Assembly (NCBI GenBank): GCA_021800255.1
Contig: JAJYZC010000003.1
Span: 1-44,474, forward strand
Direction of reading: 5' to 3'
Length of the DNA stretch: 44,474 nucleotides
DNA from: Acidobacteriota bacterium
GTDB taxonomy: Bacteria > Acidobacteriota > Terriglobia > Terriglobales > Acidobacteriaceae
Shown: positions 1 through 8,483 of the stretch, in pieces
Position numbering within the stretch: the first letter of the stretch is position 1
Layout of the letters: every line of letters begins with the position of its first letter
Program-made: the position numbers and the translations under genes
The notes under the pieces: model-generated
Told to the model about the DNA's origin: nothing
Database searches by the model: none
Seen by the model: only the letters and a program-made list of their open reading frames with translations

Positions 1-36
1 CCCTTGCTTGCGGATGGTGCGGTAAGCTCGTTTCAC
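1..36 (-). CDS. Start of an unidentified gene, cut by the window edge
   Basis: Reading leftwards from a GTG at 36 gives MKRAYRTIRKQG before the window ends. An AAGGAGA ribosome-binding sequence lies about seven bases upstream of this GTG. Twelve residues are too few to assign a family. The gene would be divergent from the thioesterase that follows. It is reported because the RBS and start pair is good; the product is unknown. Confidence 0.4.
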   Translation of the reverse strand, partial: MKRAYRTIRKQG

Positions 37-114
37 GGCGGTTCTCCTTCAAAAAGGTTGACAACCCGATTCTTCCAGAACCGGGTCGAACCGCCGCTTA
101 ACTTTCAACTATGG

Positions 115-528
115 GTGGGACATCCTCCCCACACGGCGCCGAATAGCTGTTTTGGCTGCGGCCAAGCCAATCCCACGGGGCTGCGCCTGGAATTCCTGCA
201 CGCCTCTGATGGCGGCGTGGTCAGCCTCGCAATCGTCTCTCATGCCTTCGAAGGCCATCCCGGCTGCCTGCACGGCGGCATCATCGCCACCCTGCTCGAC
301 GAGGCCATGAGCAAGGCCGTGCGCGCCCAGGGTTTGACCGCCATGACGCGCCATATCGAGATCGATTATCTGCGTCCCGTACCCTCGGCCACGCCCCTGC
401 GCATCGAAGGAAAAGTGACTCGCGGCGAAGGCCGCAAGCATTGGGCTGAATCCAGAGTCCTGAGCGAGCGCGGAACGGTTTTGGCGCAGGCCCAGGGCGT
501 ATTCATCGAGATTCGTCCCCGGACATAG
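115..528 (+). CDS. PaaI-type hotdog-fold thioesterase
   Basis: A 137-residue protein of the PaaI/4HBT hotdog family, which hydrolyses acyl-CoA or similar thioesters in the cytoplasm. The N-terminal CFGCGQANPTGLRLEF is typical of one PaaI subgroup. The segment HPGCLHGGIIATLLDEAM is the family's active-site HGG loop followed by the helix with the catalytic acidic residue. I chose the GTG at 115 because the family usually begins just before the CFGCG motif. A longer reading from a TTG at 4 would overlap the divergent gene's leader and adds a low-complexity stretch. No clear Shine-Dalgarno precedes 115, so the start is uncertain. The gene is convergent with flgE and has no evident link to motility; the substrate cannot be told. 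Confidence 0.85.
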   Translation: MGHPPHTAPNSCFGCGQANPTGLRLEFLHASDGGVVSLAIVSHAFEGHPGCLHGGIIATLLDEAMSKAVRAQGLTAMTRHIEIDYLRPVPSATPLRIEGKVTRGEGRKHWAESRVLSERGTVLAQAQGVFIEIRPRT

Positions 529-532
529 GATT

Positions 533-556
533 GAGGACGGCCCGAAAGCCGCCCTC
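533..556. terminator. Hairpin between convergent thioesterase and flgE
   Basis: GAGGACGGC and GCCGCCCTC pair (one A/C mismatch) around a CCGAAA loop. The hairpin fills the 37-base gap between two convergent stop codons, so it could end transcription from both sides. There is no T-tract, so intrinsic termination is inferred from position and stem only. Confidence 0.5.
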
Positions 557-565
557 AGCGCGGCG

Positions 566-1846
566 TTAGTGGACCATGTTGATCGTGTCCTGGGTTACGG
601 TGTCGAAGGTAGTCACTGACTTGGCGTTGGCCTCAAAGGCGCGCTGCGCGATGATCAGGTCAGAGAACTCCGAGGAGATGTTGACGTTGGAGGCCTCCAG
701 CGCGCCATCCTGAATCGTAGCCAGGCCGGATGTTCCTGAGGTGCTGACGGCGGCCGTCCCGCTGGCCAGGGTGGTCGCGTAATCGCCGTCGCCCAGCAGT
801 TGCAACCCTTGCAGATTGGTCACGTTGGCCAGCGCCAACTGACCTACATTCTGCTGTTGGCCGTTCGAGTAGCTGGCGGTGATGGTTCCGTCAGAGTTGA
901 TGGTGAAGCTCTGATACTGGCCGCTGGCGTAGCCGTTCTGCGAGGTCGCAGAGACCGCCGAGGTTGTGTCCACCTGGCTGATGGTGGGCGTGCCGCTCGC
1001 GCCGAGCAGGTTCCAGTTGATGCTCAGGTTCGAGGCGCCGTCGGCCAGCCCCGTAAAGCTGAGCGGAATGGAAGAGACGTCGCCGGCTGCGGTCCCCACC
1101 GTTTGCGGAGCTCCCGCGCCCTGAGCCACGGTGCTCAGATTGCCATTCGCATTAAAGGTCATCGTCCCCGTTACCGGCGTGGACGTTCCGCTGGCGAAGT
1201 CGGAGGCCGGCAGAGCCACCGAATAGGTCCATGTATTGGCGGCCGTTTGCGTATAGGTCACTGTGGCTACGTGCGGCTCACCCAGAGAGTCGTACACCGT
1301 AACCTGCGCCGGGAACTGCGTTCCGGTTGCCGACGCCGCGTCAAGGTTTGCCGTCATGCTCAATGTTGAGGTGGCTTGCGGATTTTGCACTTGGCCTACG
1401 GGAATATTGATGGCCGTCAGCGGCGCATTGGTGTTGACCACGCCGTTCACCGCCGGGTAGCCCATCACGCTCAGGCCGTTGGTGGTGACGAGGTTGCCGT
1501 TGGAATCCAGCGAGAAGTCCCCGGCGCGGCTGTATTCGTAACCGCCGTTCCCGTTGCCGATTACAAAAAACCCGTTGCCGTTCAGGGCCACATCGGTGTT
1601 GTTGCCGGTGGAGTTGATGGATCCCTGGGTGAAGTCAATCTCGTTGGAGGCGACTTGAGTGCCCGCACCTACCTGGATCGGGTCGCCCGCGCCGGTCGAG
1701 CCGATCTCCTGGTAGAAGAGGTCGGAAAAATTCGTTGCCTCGCCCTTGAAGGCGGTGGTGTTCATGTTGGATAGATCGTTTGCGATGGTGTTCAGGGCGG
1801 TCGAATCGGATTCGAGCCCGGTCAGCGGAATTGAGAAACTTGCCAT
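566..1846 (-). CDS. flgE: Flagellar hook protein FlgE
   Basis: A 426-residue hook subunit, exported through the flagellar type III apparatus and polymerised outside the cell on the distal rod. The N-terminus (MASFSIPLTGLESDSTALN, then IANDLSNMNTTAFKG) is the rod/hook-family signature helix. The middle holds the FlgE/F/G-like core, with NGNGFFVIGNG and YSRAGDFSLDSNGNL. The C-terminus (ALEASNVNISSEFSDLIIAQRAFEAN) is the conserved coiled-coil-forming tail. The ATG at 1846 is preceded by AGAGGAG, which makes it a better start than the codon eight residues upstream. It is last in a fliK-flgD-flgE unit and abuts the thioesterase end to end. The Ser/Thr/Gly/Ala-rich, lysine-poor middle is typical of exported filament proteins. 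Confidence 0.96.
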   Translation of the reverse strand: MASFSIPLTGLESDSTALNTIANDLSNMNTTAFKGEATNFSDLFYQEIGSTGAGDPIQVGAGTQVASNEIDFTQGSINSTGNNTDVALNGNGFFVIGNGNGGYEYSRAGDFSLDSNGNLVTTNGLSVMGYPAVNGVVNTNAPLTAINIPVGQVQNPQATSTLSMTANLDAASATGTQFPAQVTVYDSLGEPHVATVTYTQTAANTWTYSVALPASDFASGTSTPVTGTMTFNANGNLSTVAQGAGAPQTVGTAAGDVSSIPLSFTGLADGASNLSINWNLLGASGTPTISQVDTTSAVSATSQNGYASGQYQSFTINSDGTITASYSNGQQQNVGQLALANVTNLQGLQLLGDGDYATTLASGTAAVSTSGTSGLATIQDGALEASNVNISSEFSDLIIAQRAFEANAKSVTTFDTVTQDTINMVH

Positions 1847-1914
1847 GATCCATCTCCTCTTGGGTTGCAATGCGGTTGCGTAGAATCTATACGCGGTTCC
1901 AGTTGAGCAAACCG

Positions 1915-2514
1915 CTAATGGGAGGCCGGAACGCTGCCCTGGGCCGGCGCGCGCGTTCGTCCGTCCAGGGCATGGGCAACGCGCTCGGCGGCGGGATTGG
2001 CGGTGGGAACGCCGAGGTTGCCAAAGACGCGCTGAAAGGCCGCGCTTTGGGTTTCTGCCGCTCCGCCGGCGACAGCGGATTGCGCCTCGTTCAATGCATC
2101 CGTCGGTTTCGTCTTCGCGCTTGTATGGGCAGCGAGCGTGGAGACCGCGGCAGCGCCGGGGCTCCCGGCGGCGGGCGCAGCCTGGGTTGTGCCGCTGCTC
2201 CCGCTTGACGATGTGGACGGCGCGCTCAGGTCGGTGGTCAACGTCTCGTTGATGTTGATGAGCTGCTCCAGGCTGTTCACATTGATCAACTGGTTGATGT
2301 ACTCGTTGGGATCGGTGTCCGCGGTCGGGTCCTGGTTCTGCATCTCGGTCACCAGCAAGGTGAGAAAGTCATTGGCCGAGATGGTCGCCGAATCATCGCT
2401 TGATCCGGATGCGCCACCGGTTCCGGAGGTCGAGCTGTCCATGGGAGTTGCAATCTGCCCACTCAGCGCCTGTCCTGCCGTCAACGGTTGATTGAGAATT
2501 CCTGCTGCTGCCAT
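1915..2514 (-). CDS. flgD: Hook-capping scaffold protein FlgD
   Basis: A 199-residue protein that caps the growing hook and is discarded when the hook is finished. The conserved N-terminal region contains ISANDFLTLLVTEMQNQDP followed by DPNEYINQLINVNSLEQL, the FlgD core motif. The rest is Ala/Ser/Gly-rich and does not clearly show the tudor/Ig-like C-terminal half of enterobacterial FlgD (about 230 residues), so this looks like a reduced form. The ATG at 2514 has a GGAGGG ribosome site; an upstream in-frame start lacks support. It lies between fliK and flgE, the usual hook-assembly trio. Confidence 0.92.
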   Translation of the reverse strand: MAAAGILNQPLTAGQALSGQIATPMDSSTSGTGGASGSSDDSATISANDFLTLLVTEMQNQDPTADTDPNEYINQLINVNSLEQLININETLTTDLSAPSTSSSGSSGTTQAAPAAGSPGAAAVSTLAAHTSAKTKPTDALNEAQSAVAGGAAETQSAAFQRVFGNLGVPTANPAAERVAHALDGRTRAPAQGSVPASH

Positions 2515-2611
2515 CGTCCTTCCCTCCTGCCATCTTTCTGCTCTGCAACCAAGCCGCTCCCGGTTCGCCACTCGGCGTGCTCTTCAGGCCAAGCCTCAAT
2601 TGCGTCCTGGC

Positions 2612-4549
2612 TCAGACCACAACCGAGATGTATGCGCCGGTTCGCCCAGGGAATGGAACGGCGCCGCCGGTCCAACTGCGCGAGTCCGAGGTTCCTTCGA
2701 AAACATCATGCGGAGTCGCGGCGGAAGGCGGCTGCGGATTTGCGGAAGGCTCCGGTGAACCTCCCTGCCCTGAGCTCTGTCCGCTGCCTGGATTCATTCC
2801 CTGGCCTGCGCTATTGCTCATTCCACGGTCCCCCGGCGACGCCATCGACAGCGTTGCAACCGGCGTATGATGTTCAGCGAGATAGGCGTTCAACCCCGCC
2901 ATGTGCCCGCTTAGCGCCTGCGCCGCCTCGACTGAGCCAGGCACGAGAGTGGCGTGGACACCGCTGGAACTCAGATCCGCGCGTACCCCGACCCAGCCCA
3001 ATGCTGGATCTTCGAACCCCGCCTCCGCCCGCCGCGTTCCCGCATGAATCCAGCTTGGCGCGTCCGGCTTCACCGCGCTATCGAGGGCCGCAAAGGCCGC
3101 CTGAGGGCCCGAATCCGCGTGGATCGTGCCGGAAGCCTCCGCCTGCGCTCCGGACGCATTCACAGTCCCTTGCGCTCCCCTCGCGGCTTCAACCCACGCC
3201 GGCGCGGAGGCGGTTGCGGCAGCGGGCTGCGTCTGAGCTATGTGTTCCGTGTGCTGACCAGCAGCGGCGCCGGACTCCCGCGCCGGACTTCCTGTGGCCG
3301 CAGACACAGGATGTGCGTTACTCCCTTGAAAAGGTCTTTGCGCAACGGCGGCTCCAGACGCAGGCTGGCTCACGGCCGGCGTAGCAACCGCGGCCTTCCG
3401 GCTGGATGTCCTGCCATCGGCCGGGGCTGCATTGTTGTTCGCCGCAGCTTGTCCGCCTGCCTGCGCCAGAACCTGCGCCTGATCTTCAGCGAGCGGTAGA
3501 CCGGCAAGAGCAGACTCTTGAGTCTCTTGGCGCCCATTGCTTTCCAGTACGGTCTGCCCGGCCGAAGGCGGTCCCTCAGCAGCCGTGCGTTCGCCAGTGC
3601 CCGCCGGGACTGCCGTGCGCGCTTGACTGGCAGGCCGATCCTCCGCTGCGTTAGCAGTTCCCACCGCCGTTTGGGTGCGGCCTGGGGCAAGCGCAGCGCG
3701 GCTGGCGAAGCCTTTCATAGCGCCGTTTGAAGAAGCGAAGGAAAGCTCCGCGAGCAAGGGATGCGCCGCCTCCGGCTCGCCGTCAGAGACCGTTTTGTAC
3801 GCAGCCTCTGCAGGAACGAGGCCGGGAGCCGCTATGGCCGGCGGCGGGCTGACGGCGGCTGCCGGGGCCTGTGCCGGCGCCGCCTTCGCGGCCGCTGCCT
3901 GGGACTTCAAATGCTTGCGATCTTTGGCAGCATGCGCGTCCTTCGCCGCGCCGGCGGAGTGCGCGCCTACTGAGCTTTTGTTCGTTGTCCCGTTTCCGAA
4001 ATCGACAAGAGCCTCAGTTGTTGTCCTCGTGGCAGAAGCCTGGCGTGCCGAGGACGCTGAAACCGCCGGTGAGGCTTCGCTTGGCAGGTCATCTTTGAGC
4101 GCCGATTTGAGCGCCGATTTGAGCGCCGGCGCGGTCACCGAACTCGCAGCCGGGCGCTGGCCTGCGAGGGAACTGAAAGATAGAGGCAACGCTGGATCCT
4201 CAACCGCGCTCTGATTTTCGTTCTGGGTTGGCTTCAGCGTCTCGCCCTCCGCGTCTATCTGCGTCTTCGGTTGCATTCGCACCGCGATTCCACTGTTGAC
4301 CGAGGCCCACAGCGATCGCCAGCTTACGCTCGCGCTTCCCGAATTGAGGGAGGGCGATGAAGAGGCAGCTTCGCCGGGCCTGACCGTGCTGTATCTGCTG
4401 CCCTGCGTTCCTACCGCACGCTGGCCCTGCGCCGGCGCCGCATCGCCTCCCCCTGCAATCTTCGGACCGGTATTTCCAATCCCTGGGTTCCCGGCTCCCA
4501 CGGCCTCGGCTCCGATTGCCCCAGTTCCTACGGCGACGGCGACGGTCAT
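2612..4549 (-). CDS. fliK: Flagellar hook-length control protein FliK
   Basis: A long (645-residue), Ala/Ser/Gln-rich, low-complexity protein of the kind that acts as the secreted molecular ruler for hook length and triggers the FlhB specificity switch. The C-terminal part (about residues 540-590) has the Flg_hook domain pattern: DPALGWVGVRADLSSSGVHA, then a helix around EAAQALSGHMAGLNAYLAEH. The rest is disordered, as usual for FliK. The ATG at 4549 has no Shine-Dalgarno and sits about two bases from the start point predicted by the sigma-54-like promoter at 4562-4577. A GTG at 4501 with GGAG eight bases upstream is therefore a serious alternative start. First gene of fliK-flgD-flgE. Confidence 0.85.
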   Translation of the reverse strand: MTVAVAVGTGAIGAEAVGAGNPGIGNTGPKIAGGGDAAPAQGQRAVGTQGSRYSTVRPGEAASSSPSLNSGSASVSWRSLWASVNSGIAVRMQPKTQIDAEGETLKPTQNENQSAVEDPALPLSFSSLAGQRPAASSVTAPALKSALKSALKDDLPSEASPAVSASSARQASATRTTTEALVDFGNGTTNKSSVGAHSAGAAKDAHAAKDRKHLKSQAAAAKAAPAQAPAAAVSPPPAIAAPGLVPAEAAYKTVSDGEPEAAHPLLAELSFASSNGAMKGFASRAALAPGRTQTAVGTANAAEDRPASQARTAVPAGTGERTAAEGPPSAGQTVLESNGRQETQESALAGLPLAEDQAQVLAQAGGQAAANNNAAPADGRTSSRKAAVATPAVSQPASGAAVAQRPFQGSNAHPVSAATGSPARESGAAAGQHTEHIAQTQPAAATASAPAWVEAARGAQGTVNASGAQAEASGTIHADSGPQAAFAALDSAVKPDAPSWIHAGTRRAEAGFEDPALGWVGVRADLSSSGVHATLVPGSVEAAQALSGHMAGLNAYLAEHHTPVATLSMASPGDRGMSNSAGQGMNPGSGQSSGQGGSPEPSANPQPPSAATPHDVFEGTSDSRSWTGGAVPFPGRTGAYISVVV

Positions 4550-4561
4550 GATCTGGAGATG

Positions 4562-4577
4562 TGCAGATGCCGTGCCA
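4562..4577 (-). promoter_or_regulatory. Sigma-54-like promoter upstream of fliK
   Basis: On the minus strand the sequence is TGGCACGGCATCTGCA. It matches the -24/-12 consensus TGGCACG-N4-TTGCA in all but one base and has the required GG-N10-GC spacing. It lies in the only sizeable gap between fliJ and fliK, in the right orientation. Confidence 0.8.
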
Positions 4578-4666
4578 AAGGGGATGGGGGCGGGTTAGAA
4601 CATTGTCAGGAATGGGACCGCTGCTCCCAATTCAGGAAGCGATCAGCCGTTAGGATCGGTTTTTGC

Positions 4667-5200
4667 TCAAGTTTTCCTGCCGGATGACTTGTCTTTGTGC
4701 AACCACGCCAGCCGGGAAAGGATCGGCTGGTCCACGCCCTGGCTGGCGGCATTGCCAGCGGCCTGACCGGCGCGAACCATGCGGCTCAAAAACCAATCGT
4801 CTAAAGTGCGCTGGCCGCGGCGGCCCGCCTCGATAGCGTCTCTGGCCTCGGTCTCCCGGATCAAGGTCTCCGCCTGGCGCCGCTCCACCCTCTTGGCGAG
4901 ATAGGCTTGGCGCCGCGCGGCGGCCTCCTGCTCCATCTCCGCGATCCGGGGAGCGAGAGCGGCGGCATGACGGCTGCCGGCGCGCGTCTCCTCCAGGCCC
5001 GCGAGCCGGTCGGTGGGCTCCGCATTCCTGGCGCTGGCAACCACCAGCCGCCGTCCACGGCGCTGCCTCTCGGCGGCTGCCGCCAGGGCGTGCTCCAGGC
5101 GTTTGAGATCTCCGAGCGCCGACTCCAAAGCCAGCCGGGATTCCTCTTCCTCGATCTCCAAGACGCGCAGCAGGCGGCGCAGCGCACGCGCGACGGCCAT
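4667..5200 (-). CDS. fliJ: Flagellar export protein FliJ
   Basis: A 177-residue, Arg/Glu/Ala-rich protein predicted to be almost entirely a coiled-coil hairpin, as expected for FliJ. FliJ sits in the FliI ATPase hexamer like the gamma subunit of F-ATPase and links it to FlhA. Sequence alone is weakly conserved; identity rests on size, coiled-coil character (EIEEEESRLALESALGDLKR) and position three bases after fliI. The ATG at 5200 has GGAGG inside the fliI end. The C-terminal tail (ILSRLAWLHKDKSS) is unlike typical FliJ and could be an adaptor segment. Confidence 0.85.
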   Translation of the reverse strand: MAVARALRRLLRVLEIEEEESRLALESALGDLKRLEHALAAAAERQRRGRRLVVASARNAEPTDRLAGLEETRAGSRHAAALAPRIAEMEQEAAARRQAYLAKRVERRQAETLIRETEARDAIEAGRRGQRTLDDWFLSRMVRAGQAAGNAASQGVDQPILSRLAWLHKDKSSGRKT

Positions 5201-5203
5201 GGC

Positions 5204-6517
5204 TCAGACCTCCGCGGCCAACTGGGCAAGCGAGCGCAAACTGCCGGCGAAGTGGACCTGCTCGTGAGCGTCCTGGGTCAAAAATGCGCGCATGGCCTCG
5301 CGGGCGCGCAAGGCGCGGTCAAGATCGGCGTCAGAACCGGGTTTATAGGCGCCGATGCGCACCAGATCCTCGGAGCGGGCGTAGACCGCCATTAGCTTGC
5401 GCACAAGCGCCGCCTGCTCGCGGTGCTCGGCGGCGGCAACGGCGGGCATCAGGCGGCTGATCGAATCCAGCACCTCGATGGGCGGATACCAGCCCTCGGA
5501 GGCTAGAGCGCGCGAGAGCACCACGTGGCCGTCGAGCAGCGAGCGCACCGCGTCCACCAGCGGGTCCTGCTGATCGTCGCCCTCCATCAGCACCGTGTAG
5601 AATGCCGTGATCGACCCCGAGCGGAACTGCCCGGCGCGCTCCACTAGACGCGCCAGCCGGGCAAAGACCGAGGGGGTATAGCCCTTGGCCGTCGGAGGCT
5701 CGCCGGCCGCCAGCCCGATCTCCCGCGCCGCCATGGCGAAGCGGGTGAGCGAGTCCAGCACCAGCAGCACGTCTTTGCCTTCGGCAGCGAAAAACTCGGC
5801 GACGGTTGTGGCGGCCAAGGCCGCGCGCACACGCATCAGCGGTGACTGGTCGGAGGTGGAAACCACCACCACCGACCGGGCCAGGCCCTCGGGACCGAGG
5901 GCGTCATCGAGAAACTCGCCTACCTCGCGCCCCCGCTCGCCGACTAGGCCGACCACGGTCACATCGGCCTCGGTATTGCGCGTCATCATGCCGATCAGGG
6001 TGCTCTTGCCCACTCCCGACCCGCCAAAGATGCCCACGCGCTGGCCCCGGCCCACGGTCAGCAATGCGTCGATGGCGCGGATGCCGGTTCCGAGCGGCGC
6101 GCGAATGGGAGCGCGGTCCAGCGGCGAGCGCACCGCCCCGTCCAGCGGCAGCGACGCAGCAGCGGCGGGAGGCGGTCCGGCGTCAATCGGCTTCCCTAGA
6201 GCGTTCAATACCCTGCCCATCAGCGCCGGTCCTGCCCCGATCTCCGGCGTAACTCCCAGGGCCGCCACCGTGTCGCCAAAGCGAATGCCCTCGCTCGTCT
6301 CCACCGGCATGGAGAGCACGTTCGAACCGCGGAATCCGATCACCTCAGCTAGATGCAATCGGCCCAGCCTGTCCTCGATCTCGCAGCACTCGCCTACGGA
6401 AGCCAGGGGTCCGGCCGATTCGATGGTCTGGCCCACCGATTCCAGCACCTGACCGCGCCAGCGCCAGGGCTGGCCGCGCTCCAAATGAGCGAAGTAGCGG
6501 CTGAGCAGCGGCGTCAT
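5204..6517 (-). CDS. fliI: Flagellum-specific export ATPase FliI
   Basis: A 437-residue cytoplasmic ATPase that energises unfolding and delivery of export substrates. Walker A is GGSGVGKST (about residues 165-173) and Walker B is VLLVLDSLTRFA (Asp near 255). The LVGERGREVGEF segment and the C-terminal region are those of the F1-beta-like type III ATPases. The ATG at 6517 overlaps the fliH stop (ATGA), implying translational coupling. The same frame runs open for 79 more codons upstream, but that part is an Arg/Gly-rich shadow of fliH and is not coding. Confidence 0.97.
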   Translation of the reverse strand: MTPLLSRYFAHLERGQPWRWRGQVLESVGQTIESAGPLASVGECCEIEDRLGRLHLAEVIGFRGSNVLSMPVETSEGIRFGDTVAALGVTPEIGAGPALMGRVLNALGKPIDAGPPPAAAASLPLDGAVRSPLDRAPIRAPLGTGIRAIDALLTVGRGQRVGIFGGSGVGKSTLIGMMTRNTEADVTVVGLVGERGREVGEFLDDALGPEGLARSVVVVSTSDQSPLMRVRAALAATTVAEFFAAEGKDVLLVLDSLTRFAMAAREIGLAAGEPPTAKGYTPSVFARLARLVERAGQFRSGSITAFYTVLMEGDDQQDPLVDAVRSLLDGHVVLSRALASEGWYPPIEVLDSISRLMPAVAAAEHREQAALVRKLMAVYARSEDLVRIGAYKPGSDADLDRALRAREAMRAFLTQDAHEQVHFAGSLRSLAQLAAEV

Positions 6518-7305
6518 GCGTGCGCCTCGTCTTGGCTGTTTGCCGCCTGCCGCTGCGGAAACATCGGCTCCTCCCGGCCTGCGCCGGCGCGGTCGAAAAA
6601 GCCACGCTCGATCTCCGCCAACTGCGCGCGAATCCCCAGGTCCACCCTGCCCAGAGCGGTCTCGATGGCGCAGTCGCCGGTCCGCATCTCCTCGCAGGCC
6701 ATCACCGAGGGCTTCAAGGCCAGATTGGGCAGCAGAGCGACGGCCTCGGTCCATAAATCCAGTTCGCTGGCAGGCACCCGCAGCCGCACCTCAGTGGTTC
6801 CGGCAAGCTGCCCCAGCGCCACGCGCACCGCCCCGGTCAACAGCAGCGGGTCCATCTGCGCCTCGCGGCGCAGGATGCGGGCGGCGATCGCCAGAGCCAG
6901 CTTCACTACCTCGTGCTCGACCGCGTGCATGTAGCGGTCGCGCTCCTGGACAAAACCCTCGATCATCTCCGCGGCTTGGCGGCTGCGCTCTTGCTGTGCG
7001 GCTTTCACGGCCGCCGCTTGAGCCTCCCGTTCGGCCTGGCGGCCCTCCTCAAGTCCGCGCGCGAGCCCGGCCTCGAAGGAGCGGCGGGTTTCCTCAGCCA
7101 GACGTTGCTCCCACTCGGCCTTGCCAGCCGGCGCGGCAGAATTCTTTTGGCGTTCGCGCGCTGGCTCAGTAGGCGCGGCGGCATCGGCTGCCTCTTCCCA
7201 GCCGTTCCAAGACGGAGGCGAAGGCGCATCGGCGCAGACCGGATAGGCGAAGAGTTGAATCTCGCCGGCGGCTTGGTTTTTAGCTTCCGCGCTTGTCTCC
7301 TGCAA
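6514..7305 (-). CDS. fliH: Flagellar assembly protein FliH
   Basis: A 263-residue regulator of FliI that resembles the peripheral stalk of F-ATPase. The N-terminus is poorly ordered. A helical region with AEETRRSFEAGLARGLEEGR shows the G-x3-G repeat typical of FliH, and the C-terminal domain (VKLALAIAARILRREAQ and onwards) matches the FliH/HrpE fold. It appears to start at a TTG (7305) preceded by GGGGGAGAG at close spacing; no ATG offers a better match. Overlaps fliI by four bases. Confidence 0.9.
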   Translation of the reverse strand: MQETSAEAKNQAAGEIQLFAYPVCADAPSPPSWNGWEEAADAAAPTEPARERQKNSAAPAGKAEWEQRLAEETRRSFEAGLARGLEEGRQAEREAQAAAVKAAQQERSRQAAEMIEGFVQERDRYMHAVEHEVVKLALAIAARILRREAQMDPLLLTGAVRVALGQLAGTTEVRLRVPASELDLWTEAVALLPNLALKPSVMACEEMRTGDCAIETALGRVDLGIRAQLAEIERGFFDRAGAGREEPMFPQRQAANSQDEAHA

Positions 7306-7407
7306 TCTGTCTCTCCCCCGGCCCGGCGATCAACCTTCCCTATGCGCCGGTGGTTCTCTAAACACCCATCCACCAGCCTTCTGCCGGCCATCTTCCGGCT
7401 GCCCCGC

Positions 7408-8460
7408 TCACGCCAGCATCTCGTCGCCCGTTTCCAGCTTGAGAATGACCTTCCCTTCGGCCTCCAGCCGCCGCGCCAGGTTGAGAATCTCCTGCTGCGC
7501 CTGCATCACCTCGCGCGAACGCACCGGGCCCAGCACCTCCATGTCCTCCTTCAACATCTCCACCGCCCGCGAGCTCATGGCTTTGAAGATCTGGGCGCGC
7601 AGATCGTCATTGGCTCCGCGCAAGGCCAGAGCCAGTTGCCGCTTGTCCACGCCGGAGACGATCTCGCGAATGCTGGCCGCCGGAACGGTCATGAGATCCT
7701 CGAAGGTGAACATCAGGTTGCGGATGTTGAGGGCCAGCTCCGGCTGAGTCTCCTCGATGGCGTCCAAAATCTTCTTCGACTCTTCGGCGTTGAGCCGGTT
7801 GAGCAGGTCGGCCACAGCCCGGAAACCGGAGTAGCTCTTGCGGGCCGTGTCGCCCATGCTCTCCAAGCGGCGATGGAGGATATGGGCGACCTTCTGCGCC
7901 ATCTCCGGCGAAAACTGGCGCATCTCGGCCAGTCTTTGGATGGTCACCACCTTGTGCTCCTCGCTCAGATTGTCCAGCACAGTCGAGGCCCGCCAGGGGT
8001 CTAGGTGCGCCAGCACCAGCGCAATGGTCTGCGGATGCTCGGTGTCCAAGAGCTTGCCCAACTGCTGGGGATCGGTGCGCTGCAGTTTGGCCAGATTTCC
8101 CTCCGCGGCCTCTTGCGAGCGGCGCAGCATCAGAAGCAGATCCTCGGCGCGCTGTTTGCCGAAGGCGTCCACCAGCAGGCGGCTGGCAAAGTCCAGGCCG
8201 CCATGCACCATAAAGTTCTGGGTTTCGAGCAACTGCCAGAACTCTTCCATGATCTCAGCGGAGAGCTCCGGAGTGACCCCGCGCAGGTCAGCCAATTCTT
8301 CGGTCAGCCGCTGCACGTCGGCCTCGGGCAGCGCGCGCAGAATCTCCTTGGCCAGATCCTCGCCTACGGCCACCAGCAGGACAGCCGCCTTGCGCACCCC
8401 AGACATGCTCGCCGAACTGCGGCGGCGCCCGGCGTTGCCCTCGTTTGCCTGCTCAGCCAC
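7408..8460 (-). CDS. fliG: Flagellar motor switch protein FliG
   Basis: A 350-residue component of the C ring that connects the MS ring (through FliF) to the stator and generates torque. The N-terminal domain has MSGVRKAAVLLVAVGEDLAKE. The middle domain has EHPQTIALVLAHLDPWRAS (an EHPQT-type motif). The C-terminal torque helix region includes FTFEDLMTVPAASIREIVSG and LALALRGANDDLRAQIFKAM, with the charged residues expected for stator contact. It starts at a GTG (8460) with AAGGA upstream. The 102-base gap to fliH shows nothing further. Confidence 0.97.
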   Translation of the reverse strand: MAEQANEGNAGRRRSSASMSGVRKAAVLLVAVGEDLAKEILRALPEADVQRLTEELADLRGVTPELSAEIMEEFWQLLETQNFMVHGGLDFASRLLVDAFGKQRAEDLLLMLRRSQEAAEGNLAKLQRTDPQQLGKLLDTEHPQTIALVLAHLDPWRASTVLDNLSEEHKVVTIQRLAEMRQFSPEMAQKVAHILHRRLESMGDTARKSYSGFRAVADLLNRLNAEESKKILDAIEETQPELALNIRNLMFTFEDLMTVPAASIREIVSGVDKRQLALALRGANDDLRAQIFKAMSSRAVEMLKEDMEVLGPVRSREVMQAQQEILNLARRLEAEGKVILKLETGDEMLA

Positions 8461-8483
8461 TGCCAGAATCCTTTCCCGATGGG

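Noticed and set aside
6518-6754. 79-codon N-terminal extension of fliI
   Set aside because: Lies inside fliH in another frame; the ATG at 6517 forms a standard ATGA overlap.
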